Position numbers and translations under genes: made by a program
Shown: positions 46,965 to 54,072 of the stretch, piece after piece
How positions within the stretch are numbered: position 1 is the stretch's first letter
Layout: the number at the start of each line of letters is the position of its first letter
NCBI RefSeq assembly: GCF_031679605.1
Contig: NZ_CP117522.1
Coordinates: forward strand, 4,030,001 to 4,094,000
Direction of reading: 5' to 3'
Source: Streptomyces luomodiensis
GTDB lineage: Bacteria; Actinomycetota; Actinomycetes; Streptomycetales; Streptomycetaceae
DNA length: 64,000 nucleotides
The notes under the pieces: model-generated
The model's input: only the letters and a program-made list of their open reading frames with translations
What the model was told of the DNA's origin: nothing
Databases searched by the model: none

Positions 46965-46977
46965 TCACGATCCGTGA
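46965..46977. promoter_or_regulatory. Palindrome upstream of the second sugar ABC operon
   Basis: TCACG-ATC-CGTGA, a 13-bp palindrome about 105 bp upstream of the lipoprotein gene, next to a direct repeat TTCATCACG. It may be an operator, but no local regulator matches it. Confidence 0.35.
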
Positions 46978-47080
46978 GTGAACGCAGGAGACAGTATTGC
47001 CACGTTCGGTGACCGGGCGTAGGACTACTCGCACGGGACACGACCGCACGGGGGCGGTCGGCATCGGAGGGAACACGGGG

Positions 47081-48439
47081 ATGCACGTATCGCTTCGTAC
47101 GAAGCGTTCGACACGAGCCGCGGTGGCCCTGCTGGCGGCGGGAGCGCTCATGCTCACCGCCGCGGGCTGTGGGGGCGACGACGGGGACACGGTGAGCGGG
47201 GGCCCGCCGCCGAACACGGTGGAACTGCCGAACCTGAAGGGGCAGAAACTCCAGGTCACCGCGGTATGGACGGGCACCGAGCAGAAGAACTTCACCAAGG
47301 TGCTGGCGGAGTTCGAAAAGCGCACCGGGGCGAAGGTCTCCTTCGTGCCGAGCGGTGACGACATGGCGGGCTTCGTCGGCTCGAAGATCGCGGGCGGCGC
47401 GCCGCCGGATGTCGCGATGGTCGGACAGGTCGGTGTCATGCGCGAGTTCGCCGAGAAGGGCTGGGCCAAGCCGCTCGGCGCCGCCGCGCGGACCCAGTTG
47501 GCCAAGAACTACGCCAAGGGCTGGCAGGACCTCGGCTCGTACGAGGGCAAGCCGTACGGGGTGTACTTCAAGGCCAGCAACAAATCCCTGCTCTGGTACA
47601 ACACCTCCGCGTTCGACTACGCGGGCGCCAAGGTGCCCAAGACCTGGCGGGAGTTCCTGGCACAGGCCCAGCTGATCTCCGATTCCGGCACCGACGCGGT
47701 GGCGATCGGCGGCCAGGACGGCTGGACGCTCACCGACTGGTTCGAGAACGTCTACCTCTCCCAGGCGGGCCCGGAGAAGTACGACCAGCTCGCCCAGCAC
47801 AAGATCAAGTGGACCGATCCGTCCGTGAAGAAGGCGCTGGAGACGCTCGCCGAGCTGTGGGGCGCCAAGGGCCTGGTCGCCGGCGGCCGCGGCGGTGCGC
47901 TGCAGACCGCGTTCCCGGACTCGGTCACCAAGGCGTTCGGCAACAAGGCGGAGCCGGACGCGGGCATGGTCTTCGAGGCCGACTTCGTCGCCGCCAACGT
48001 CGCGGACGCGGGCGCGGAGCTGGACCAGGACGCGAAGGTGTTCCCGTTCCCGGCGGTGGGTGACAAGGCGCCGGTGGTGACCGGTGGCGATGTCGGTGTG
48101 GCGCTGAAGGACAGCAAGGCGGCGCAGGCTCTGCTCACCTTCCTCGCCTCGCCCGACGCCGCGACCGTCTGGGCCCAGTCCGGCGGGTTCATCTCGGCGA
48201 ACAAAAACGTCAAGTTCAGTGCCTATCCCAATGCTTCGATGCGCAAGATCGCACAGGCGCTGATCGCGGCGGGCAATGACTTCCGGTTCGACATGTCCGA
48301 CCAGGCTCCCGCGTCCTTCGGCGGCAAGCCGGCCCAGGGCGAATGGAAAGCGCTCCAGGACTTCCTCAAGAACCCGAGGAACGTCGAAGGCATCCAGCGC
48401 CAGCTGGAAGCGGATGCCGCCAAGGCGTACCAGAACTGA
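47081..48439 (+). CDS. Sugar ABC transporter substrate-binding lipoprotein
   Basis: A 452-aa secreted lipoprotein with lipobox LTAAGC (Cys about residue 30). The mature domain resembles alpha-glucoside-type binding proteins (VTAVWTGTEQKNFTKVLAEF, GGAPPDVAMVGQVGVMREFA, GVYFKASNKSLLWYNTSAF). ATG 47081 follows GGAGG. It is the first gene of a three-gene operon with two permeases; as in the operon at 16.4 kb, no ATPase is encoded. Confidence 0.92.
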   Translation: MHVSLRTKRSTRAAVALLAAGALMLTAAGCGGDDGDTVSGGPPPNTVELPNLKGQKLQVTAVWTGTEQKNFTKVLAEFEKRTGAKVSFVPSGDDMAGFVGSKIAGGAPPDVAMVGQVGVMREFAEKGWAKPLGAAARTQLAKNYAKGWQDLGSYEGKPYGVYFKASNKSLLWYNTSAFDYAGAKVPKTWREFLAQAQLISDSGTDAVAIGGQDGWTLTDWFENVYLSQAGPEKYDQLAQHKIKWTDPSVKKALETLAELWGAKGLVAGGRGGALQTAFPDSVTKAFGNKAEPDAGMVFEADFVAANVADAGAELDQDAKVFPFPAVGDKAPVVTGGDVGVALKDSKAAQALLTFLASPDAATVWAQSGGFISANKNVKFSAYPNASMRKIAQALIAAGNDFRFDMSDQAPASFGGKPAQGEWKALQDFLKNPRNVEGIQRQLEADAAKAYQN

Positions 48440-48463
48440 CGACTCGACCGGGAGAACCACATC

Positions 48464-49837
48464 ATGTCGACCGCGACAGCGGACGGCGCGGCCACACCTG
48501 GCCGGGCGTCGTCCGCCCCACCGGCAAAGCGACCGAGCGCGAAGAGCAAGAAGGGCGTCCTGGGCACCCGGCCCTGGCTGGCGGCGGTGTTCCTGCTGCC
48601 CGCCCTGGTGCTGCTGGGGGCGCTCGTCGTCTATCCGATCGGCTACTCCGTCTACCGGAGCTTCTTCGACGCCTCCGGCAACGGCTTCGTCGGCCTGGAC
48701 AACTACCAGGAGATGTTCTCCGACGACGCCACCAAGACGGCGATCAAGAACAACATCATCTGGCTGATCCTGGCCCCGACGGTCTCCACCGCCCTGGGCC
48801 TGATCTTCGCCGTGCTCACCGAACGGGTGCGCTGGGCCACCGCCTTCAAGCTGGTCGTCTTCATGCCGATGGCGATCTCGATGCTGGCGGCGGGCATCAT
48901 CTTCCGGCTGGTCTACGAACAGGACCCGGACAAGGGCGTGGCCAACGCCATGTGGGTGAGCGTGCACGACTCCTTCAGCGAGTCGCCGCCGTTCCCCGGC
49001 GCCCATCCGCGTCCCACCGCCGGACTGACCGAGTCGTCCAACGGCTCGTTCACCACCCGGGACACCGTCCGGGCCGGCAGCCCGGCCGCGCTGCCGCTGG
49101 TCGCGGCCAAGCGCGATGACATCAGCGGGGCGCAGGACGCCAAGGCCGCCAAGGCCGAGCCGGGGAAGGTGACCGGCACCGTCTGGTTCGACTTCACCCG
49201 GGGCGGCGGTGGCGAACAGGGCGTCATCGACAAGGGCGAGAAGGCGATGGCCGACCTCAAGATCGAGGCGGTCAAGGACGGCAAGGTCGTCGCGAAGACG
49301 ACGACGTCGGCGGACGGTACGTACACCCTTCCCGCCGAGGCCGAGGGCGCCCGGCTGCGGCTGCCCGCCTGGAACTTCTCCGAGCCGTACAACGGGGTGG
49401 ACTGGCTCGGCCCGTCCATCGTCACCCCGGCCATCATCGGGGCGTACGTCTGGATCTGGGCCGGTTTCGCGATGGTGCTGATCGCGGCGGGGCTCGCCGG
49501 GGTGCCGCGTGAGCTGATGGAGGCCGCGCGGATGGACGGCGCCAATGAGTGGCAGGTCTTCCGGCGGATCACCGTGCCGCTGCTGGCGCCGGTGCTCTCG
49601 GTCGTCGTCGTCACGCTGATGATCAACGTGATGAAGATCTTCGACCTGGTCTACATCATCGCGCCGGGCCCGTCGCAGGACGACGCCAACGTACTGGCCC
49701 TCCAGCTCTTCCAGTCGTCCTTCGGCACCGACGTCAACCAGGGCCTCGGCAGCGCGATCGCCGTGCTGCTGCTGTTGCTCGTCCTGCCCATCATGTTCAT
49801 CAACATCCGCCGCATCCGAAGGGAGAGCCGCCGATGA
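48464..49837 (+). CDS. Sugar ABC transporter permease with inserted extracytoplasmic domain
   Basis: A 457-aa permease, about 150 aa longer than usual. The normal MalF-type core is present (TM1 RPWLAAVFLLPALVLLGA, then FMPMAISMLAAGIIFRLVYE, EAA loop EAARMDGANEWQVFRRITVP). Between TM3 and TM4 (residues about 168-312) lies an extra segment with GKVTGTVWFDFTRGGGG and VKDGKVVAKTTTSADGTYTL, which looks like a carboxypeptidase-regulatory or Cna-B-type beta-sandwich. It would lie outside the membrane, where it could dock the binding protein, as the MalF P2 loop does by another fold and position. The stop overlaps the next start (ATGA). Confidence 0.9.
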   Translation: MSTATADGAATPGRASSAPPAKRPSAKSKKGVLGTRPWLAAVFLLPALVLLGALVVYPIGYSVYRSFFDASGNGFVGLDNYQEMFSDDATKTAIKNNIIWLILAPTVSTALGLIFAVLTERVRWATAFKLVVFMPMAISMLAAGIIFRLVYEQDPDKGVANAMWVSVHDSFSESPPFPGAHPRPTAGLTESSNGSFTTRDTVRAGSPAALPLVAAKRDDISGAQDAKAAKAEPGKVTGTVWFDFTRGGGGEQGVIDKGEKAMADLKIEAVKDGKVVAKTTTSADGTYTLPAEAEGARLRLPAWNFSEPYNGVDWLGPSIVTPAIIGAYVWIWAGFAMVLIAAGLAGVPRELMEAARMDGANEWQVFRRITVPLLAPVLSVVVVTLMINVMKIFDLVYIIAPGPSQDDANVLALQLFQSSFGTDVNQGLGSAIAVLLLLLVLPIMFINIRRIRRESRR

Positions 49838-50715
49838 CCAGCGCGGACACGGTCGTACAGGCGAAGCAGCCCCTGATCGCGCGGATCGCCGCCCGCGCCG
49901 GCGGCGGGGCGCTGCGGGTCGTCCTCATCCTGATCGGCCTGCTGTGGCTGATGCCGACCGCCGGACTGCTGCTGTCCTCCCTGCGCGACCCGGCGCAGGT
50001 GGACCTCTCGGGGTGGTGGAAGGTCTTCACCGACCCCGGACAGCTCACCTTCAGCGGCTACGACAACCTGCTGGGCAACCAGCAGATCACCGATTCGCTG
50101 TGGACCACGCTCGCGATCACCGTCCCGGCCACACTGCTGGTCGTGGTGATCGGCGCCCTGGCCGGCTACGCCTTCGCCTGGATGGACTTCCCCGGCCGCG
50201 ACTGGTGGTTCCTCATCGTGGTCGGCCTGCTGGTGGTCCCCGTCCAGGTCGCGCTGATCCCGGTCGCCAAGCTCTTCGGCGAGATCGGCATCTTCCAGAC
50301 CACCACCGGCGTGGTGCTCTTCCACACCGCCTTCGGCCTGCCCTTCGCCATCTTCCTGCTGCGGAACTTCTTCGCGGAGATCCCCCGGGAGCTGCTGGAG
50401 GCGGCCCGCCTGGACGGCGCGGGCGAACTGCGGCTCTTCGTCCGCGTGGTCCTGCCGCTGGGCGGCCCGGCCATCGCCTCACTCGGCATCTTCCAGTTCC
50501 TGTGGGTCTGGAACGACATGCTGGTCGCCCTGATCTTCGCGGACAGCGGCAACCCGCCGATCACGGTCGCGCTGCAACAGCAGGTCCGGCAGTTCGGCAA
50601 CAACATCGACATCCTGGGCCCCGGCGCCTTCGTCTCGATGCTCATCCCGCTGGCCGTCTTCTTCGCCTTCCAGCGGCAGTTCGTGGCGGGTGTGATGGCG
50701 GGCGCGGTGAAGTAA
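49834..50715 (+). CDS. Sugar ABC transporter permease (MalG type)
   Basis: A 293-aa permease with six membrane helices. The EAA loop reads EAARLDGAGELRLFVRVVLP and the C-terminus FQRQFVAGVMAGAVK is typical. It is translationally coupled to the preceding permease and ends the operon before a strong hairpin. Confidence 0.93.
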   Translation: MTSADTVVQAKQPLIARIAARAGGGALRVVLILIGLLWLMPTAGLLLSSLRDPAQVDLSGWWKVFTDPGQLTFSGYDNLLGNQQITDSLWTTLAITVPATLLVVVIGALAGYAFAWMDFPGRDWWFLIVVGLLVVPVQVALIPVAKLFGEIGIFQTTTGVVLFHTAFGLPFAIFLLRNFFAEIPRELLEAARLDGAGELRLFVRVVLPLGGPAIASLGIFQFLWVWNDMLVALIFADSGNPPITVALQQQVRQFGNNIDILGPGAFVSMLIPLAVFFAFQRQFVAGVMAGAVK

Positions 50716-50738
50716 CCGCCCGCACTCTTTCCGGCTAC

Positions 50739-50773
50739 CGGCCCGGCGCCCCTTCGCAAGGAGCGCCGGGCCG
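50739..50773. terminator. Terminator after the second sugar ABC operon
   Basis: CGGCCCGGCGC (50739-50749) pairs with GCGCCGGGCCG (50763-50773); the loop region also pairs in part. It sits between convergent genes. Confidence 0.8.
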
Positions 50774-50788
50774 TCCCCTTCCCCCGGG

Positions 50789-51247
50789 TCATGGCGCACC
50801 GCACTCCGCCCACACCGTCTTGCCCACGGGGACACGAGGGGCCGTGCCCCAGCGGGTGGCCAACAGGTCCACCAGGAGCAGACCACGGCCCGATTCGTCA
50901 TCGGTCGTCAGGGGCGTCGGCGGAATGGCCGGGAGCCGGTCCTCACGGGCGTCCGAGACCTCGATACGGATCGTCCGCGTCGCGGTCGCGCAGGCGAGGC
51001 GGAGACGGAAATCCCTTCCGGGTACGCGGCCATGCCGTACCGCGTTGGAGGCCAGCTCCGCCACCAGCAGAGCCACCGTGCAGGAGGCGTCCGACGCGGG
51101 CGGATAGCCCCACTCCTCCATGCGCCGCACGGCGAGCCGCCGGGCGAGGCGCGCGCCGCGCGGCGTGGCGGGCAACTGCTGGGTGAGTTCCCGGAGTTCG
51201 GGTTCCGGGTCCGGCGCCGTGGTCGTCTTCAGCACGGTGTTGTCCAT
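50789..51247 (-). CDS. Anti-sigma-type ATP-binding protein (HATPase_c_2)
   Basis: A 152-aa regulator with the RsbW/SpoIIAB-type ATP-binding fold: VAELASNAVRHGRVP (N-box), VSDARE (G1), ESGRGLLLVDLLATRWG (G2), ending GKTVWAECGAP. It is divergent from an XRE-DUF397 gene pair, the usual Streptomyces arrangement of these three families. ATG 51247 is chosen over upstream in-frame starts. Its partner sigma or anti-anti-sigma factor is unknown. Confidence 0.9.
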   Translation of the reverse strand: MDNTVLKTTTAPDPEPELRELTQQLPATPRGARLARRLAVRRMEEWGYPPASDASCTVALLVAELASNAVRHGRVPGRDFRLRLACATATRTIRIEVSDAREDRLPAIPPTPLTTDDESGRGLLLVDLLATRWGTAPRVPVGKTVWAECGAP

Positions 51248-51385
51248 TTCCGTCCGATCGATTGTCCGTACGATTCGCAGCGTGTGCGCATCGTGACGTT
51301 CCGTGCCCAAGGATCGTGTCGCGGGTCTACGCTCGAAAGGCCACGACGCCTTACCTTTCAGGCCGTAAGGAACGGAAGTGATGTT

Positions 51386-52330
51386 TTGGCCAAAGAACTT
51401 GATCCTCGCTCATCGATGGCTGCCCTTTTCGGGTCGCGGGTCCGCAGACTCCGCACGGCGGCCGGTCTGACCCAGGCCGAGCTGGGCGAGAGGACGCATG
51501 TGGTCAGCACCCGGATCACCCAGATCGAGCGGGCGTCCGGAGCGAAACCGACGTTCGAGCTGGCACGGACGCTCGACACGGTGCTCGGGGCGGACAGCCT
51601 GCTCATCGACATGTGGCCGTACGTCTACCGGGAGGCGTTCCCGGACTGGTCGCGGGCGTTCATGGCGTACTCGGAGCGGGCGGTGTCCATTCGTGAGTAC
51701 GCCGCGCAAGTAGTACCCGGCCTGTTGCAGACGGAGGACTACGCACGGGCCGTGCTGAGCCTCGACCCTCTACTCAGCGGCGAGCGGCAGTTGGAGGAGC
51801 GCGTCACCGCTCGTCTCGGACGGCAGGAGCGGCTCCGTTCCCCGGACCGTCCGGAATTATGGGTGGTCCTGGACGAGGCCGTGTTACGTCGCCCGATCGG
51901 TAGCCACGCAGTAATGCGATCCCAGTTTGGTCGGTTGCTGGAGGCGGCAGCCGAACCAGACATCACCGTGCAGGTGCTGCCGTTCGACCAGGGCGGTCAT
52001 GAGGCAATGGGCGGATCCCTAACAGTGCTGACCCTGCCGGACGACGTCGAGGTCTCCTACAAGGAGGGGGCTGACTTCGGTCAACTCGTCGAGGAACCAG
52101 CGGATGTGAAGCGCTACGCGGTGACCTACGATCGGCTGCGGGCAGCATCCCTGCCCCCACTCATGTCGCTCGACATGATCCGATCCGTGATGGAGGGCAA
52201 CGACCGTGGAGCGAGTGTCCCGTCCCGATCTGAACGGCGCCGTGTGGCGCAGGAGCAGCTACAGCAATCAGGCGGGTGGCAACTGCGTGGAGGTGGCCGA
52301 CGGCATACCCGGCGTCGTCCCCGTCCGTGA
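51386..52330 (+). CDS. XRE regulator with DUF5753 domain, extended past its expected stop
   Basis: A 314-aa protein. The HTH is RLRTAAGLTQAELGERTHVV with STRITQIERASGAKPTFELA. The DUF5753 sensor domain follows (QVVPGLLQTEDYARAVLS, ITVQVLPFDQGGHEAMGGSL). TTG 51386 gives the usual family beginning LAKELDP; ATG 51416 is an alternative. Homologues end near YDRLRAASLPP...IRSVMEG. Here the frame runs 125 nt into the following DUF397 gene in a different frame, giving an Arg/Gln/Gly-rich tail, so a native stop appears to be lost. Confidence 0.88.
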   Translation: MAKELDPRSSMAALFGSRVRRLRTAAGLTQAELGERTHVVSTRITQIERASGAKPTFELARTLDTVLGADSLLIDMWPYVYREAFPDWSRAFMAYSERAVSIREYAAQVVPGLLQTEDYARAVLSLDPLLSGERQLEERVTARLGRQERLRSPDRPELWVVLDEAVLRRPIGSHAVMRSQFGRLLEAAAEPDITVQVLPFDQGGHEAMGGSLTVLTLPDDVEVSYKEGADFGQLVEEPADVKRYAVTYDRLRAASLPPLMSLDMIRSVMEGNDRGASVPSRSERRRVAQEQLQQSGGWQLRGGGRRHTRRRPRP

Positions 52331-52421
52331 CAGCAAGCGGCCCGACGGTCCCGCGCTGGTCTTCCCGGCGGCCTCCTGGACCGCCTTCGTTGATGCACTG
52401 ACGACCGGCCGCAGCCTCTGA
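52206..52421 (+). CDS. DUF397 protein
   Basis: A 71-aa protein with the family signature WRRSSYSNQAGGNCVEVA, VPVRDSKRPDGPAL and the C-terminal FPAASWTAFVDAL. DUF397 proteins are encoded next to XRE/DUF5753 regulators, whose activity they modulate (as with WhiJ-type and toxin-antitoxin-like pairs). It starts GTG inside the XRE gene's extended 3' end. Confidence 0.93.
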   Translation: MERVSRPDLNGAVWRRSSYSNQAGGNCVEVADGIPGVVPVRDSKRPDGPALVFPAASWTAFVDALTTGRSL

Positions 52422-52427
52422 CCCGCC

Positions 52428-52709
52428 GTGGCTGGCCTCGACTCGAACGTCGTTTACTGGCGCAAGAGCAGCTATAGCAACCAGGAAGGCGGTAACTGTG
52501 TCGAGGTAGCGGGCCTCGACCTGAACAGCGTCGCCTGGCGCACGAGCAGCTACAGCAATCAGGAGGGCGGCGACTGCGTCGAGGTAGGCGACATGACCAG
52601 GGTCGTTCCCGTCCGTGACAGCAAGCACCCCGACGGACCGGTGCTGGTCTTCCCGGCGGCCTCCTGGGCCGCCTTCGTTGATGCACTGACGACCGGCCGC
52701 AGCCTCTGA
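52428..52709 (+). CDS. DUF397 protein with internal duplication
   Basis: A 93-aa tandem paralogue of the preceding gene, GTG start. The signature occurs twice: YWRKSSYSNQEGGNCVEVA and then AWRTSSYSNQEGGDCVEVG, followed by a single C-terminal half identical in large part to the upstream gene (DALTTGRSL). It looks like unequal recombination between DUF397 copies. Normal members are 60-75 aa. Confidence 0.9.
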   Translation: MAGLDSNVVYWRKSSYSNQEGGNCVEVAGLDLNSVAWRTSSYSNQEGGDCVEVGDMTRVVPVRDSKHPDGPVLVFPAASWAAFVDALTTGRSL

Positions 52710-52923
52710 TCCCCGCTTTGCCTGGCGCCGTTGCGGTGTCCGCCCCACGACGCCGCAACGGCCCGCACCACACACGTTTTCGCGCACAGAGGACAGTTGG
52801 GGCATGTTTGGCGGAAATAGGCTCTCCGGCATACGGAACGTCCCCCGGGCACCGCACATCTTCCGGTGCGCAGGCGCGCACGACATCGCGCGCCGATTCA
52901 CAAGCGAGGGGACTCGAATCATC

Positions 52924-53463
52924 ATGAAGAGCAAACTGACCGCTGTGGCCATTGCGGCCGTCGTCGTCGCGGGCACCGCCGCTACCGCCATCCCGGCCTC
53001 GGCCGCCACCGCCAAGGCCGCGCCGACCCGCTGCCACACCGCCGACCTGGAGGCCGGCTTCGCCACGGGGGATGACGCGAAGCCGGAGATGGATCAGACC
53101 GAGCAGACCCAGGCGTACATCTGGTTCACCAACCAGAGCAACCGCACCTGCACCCTGTCCGGCTTCGCGGGTGTCGACATGGTTGGCGCTCAGACGACCG
53201 ACGGCACCTGGTCGCTGGCGCGCTCCTCCAAGACGTCCGAGAAGATCGCCCTGGAGCCGGGAGATACGACGGGCTTCACCATCAACCTGCTCCCGGTGGC
53301 CGATTCCACTCCGCAGGAGGAGAAGTTCGTTCCGGCGAAGTTCCTGGTCACCCCGCCGGACGAGACGGAGCACTTCACCCTGGAGTGGCCGTTCGGCGGC
53401 CAGATCCTCAAGCAGGACGGCGCCACCCACCCGGGCACGTACCTCAACCCGGTCGGGCTGTAA
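52924..53463 (+). CDS. Secreted DUF4232 protein
   Basis: A 179-aa exported protein. A Sec signal (KLTAVAIAAVVVAGTAATAI, cleaved near ASA-ATA) is followed by a DUF4232-type beta-sandwich with two Cys (TRCHTADLEAG, NRTCTLSGFAGVDM). The function is unknown; the family is common in actinobacterial secretomes. It is followed by the hairpin that forms the left direct repeat. Confidence 0.85.
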   Translation: MKSKLTAVAIAAVVVAGTAATAIPASAATAKAAPTRCHTADLEAGFATGDDAKPEMDQTEQTQAYIWFTNQSNRTCTLSGFAGVDMVGAQTTDGTWSLARSSKTSEKIALEPGDTTGFTINLLPVADSTPQEEKFVPAKFLVTPPDETEHFTLEWPFGGQILKQDGATHPGTYLNPVGL

Positions 53464-53480
53464 CCACTGAACGGTTCCGA

Positions 53481-53600
53481 GCCCGCCGGGTCCTCGTACA
53501 CGGGGGTCCGGCGGGCCGCGAACTCCCCCCAAAGAACCGGGTGAAGAACTACCACGTTCGCCGCAACACAACCGCAAACAGACGACGGCCCCCGCCGGGA
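53481..53600. repeat. Left direct repeat of the HEPN/KGGVGR module
   Basis: Part A (53481-53550) is a hairpin-containing 70 bp (CCCGCCGGG...CCGGCGGG) similar to 56960-57029. Part B (53554-53600, ACGTTCGCCGCAACACAACC onward) is identical to 57101-57147 except for one base in 47. Part A also serves as the terminator of the DUF4232 gene. Confidence 0.88.
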
Positions 53601-53649
53601 GGACACGAACTCGTCCCGGGAGGCCGACCGGCGGTGACAAAATGGCGCC

Positions 53650-54072
53650 ATGGTGCTTCACGTAGGCGTAAAAGCTCTTCGACGGAGACGAGATGAGCTT
53701 CGAGGCTCGGCGGAATCGATAGAAGCGCATGGGGAGCTCGGCGATTTAGCCACGGTGGGTCTCCTGCTGTTCTACTCAGCCGAGTGCGGGCTGAAGGAAC
53801 GGCTCCTTTTCCGCCAGAAGCTGCGCGGCACCGAAGCTTTGGAACCCACCCACGACCTTCGCAAGCTGGCCAAGGACCTCAACCTGCCCCGAACGTTAGG
53901 CGCACGTCTCGACAGGCTCCAGAGCTGTCGACTGCATGCGTCGGGAAGCAAGGCCATTCCTTTGGCCGATTTACATCAGGCATGGCGCTACGGTGCGAAG
54001 CTTGACGCGGCCGATGAGAAGGAAGCTCAGGAAGCCCTCCGCGCTCTGATCAAATGGTGCGAGCGGGACTAA
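53650..54072 (+). CDS. Small HEPN-like protein, first gene of putative defence module
   Basis: A 140-aa, all-helical protein. LATVGLLLFYSAECGLKERL followed by PTHDLRKLAKDLNL resembles HEPN domains (helix with FY-AE-GLK, then an HDL helix), which include RNases and nucleotide-binding proteins of defence and toxin systems. The strict R-x4-6-H nuclease motif is not clear, so it may be a non-catalytic HEPN. It overlaps the ATPase gene by 19 nt. Base composition is visibly less G+C-rich than in the flanks. Identification is tentative. Confidence 0.6.
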   Translation: MVLHVGVKALRRRRDELRGSAESIEAHGELGDLATVGLLLFYSAECGLKERLLFRQKLRGTEALEPTHDLRKLAKDLNLPRTLGARLDRLQSCRLHASGSKAIPLADLHQAWRYGAKLDAADEKEAQEALRALIKWCERD

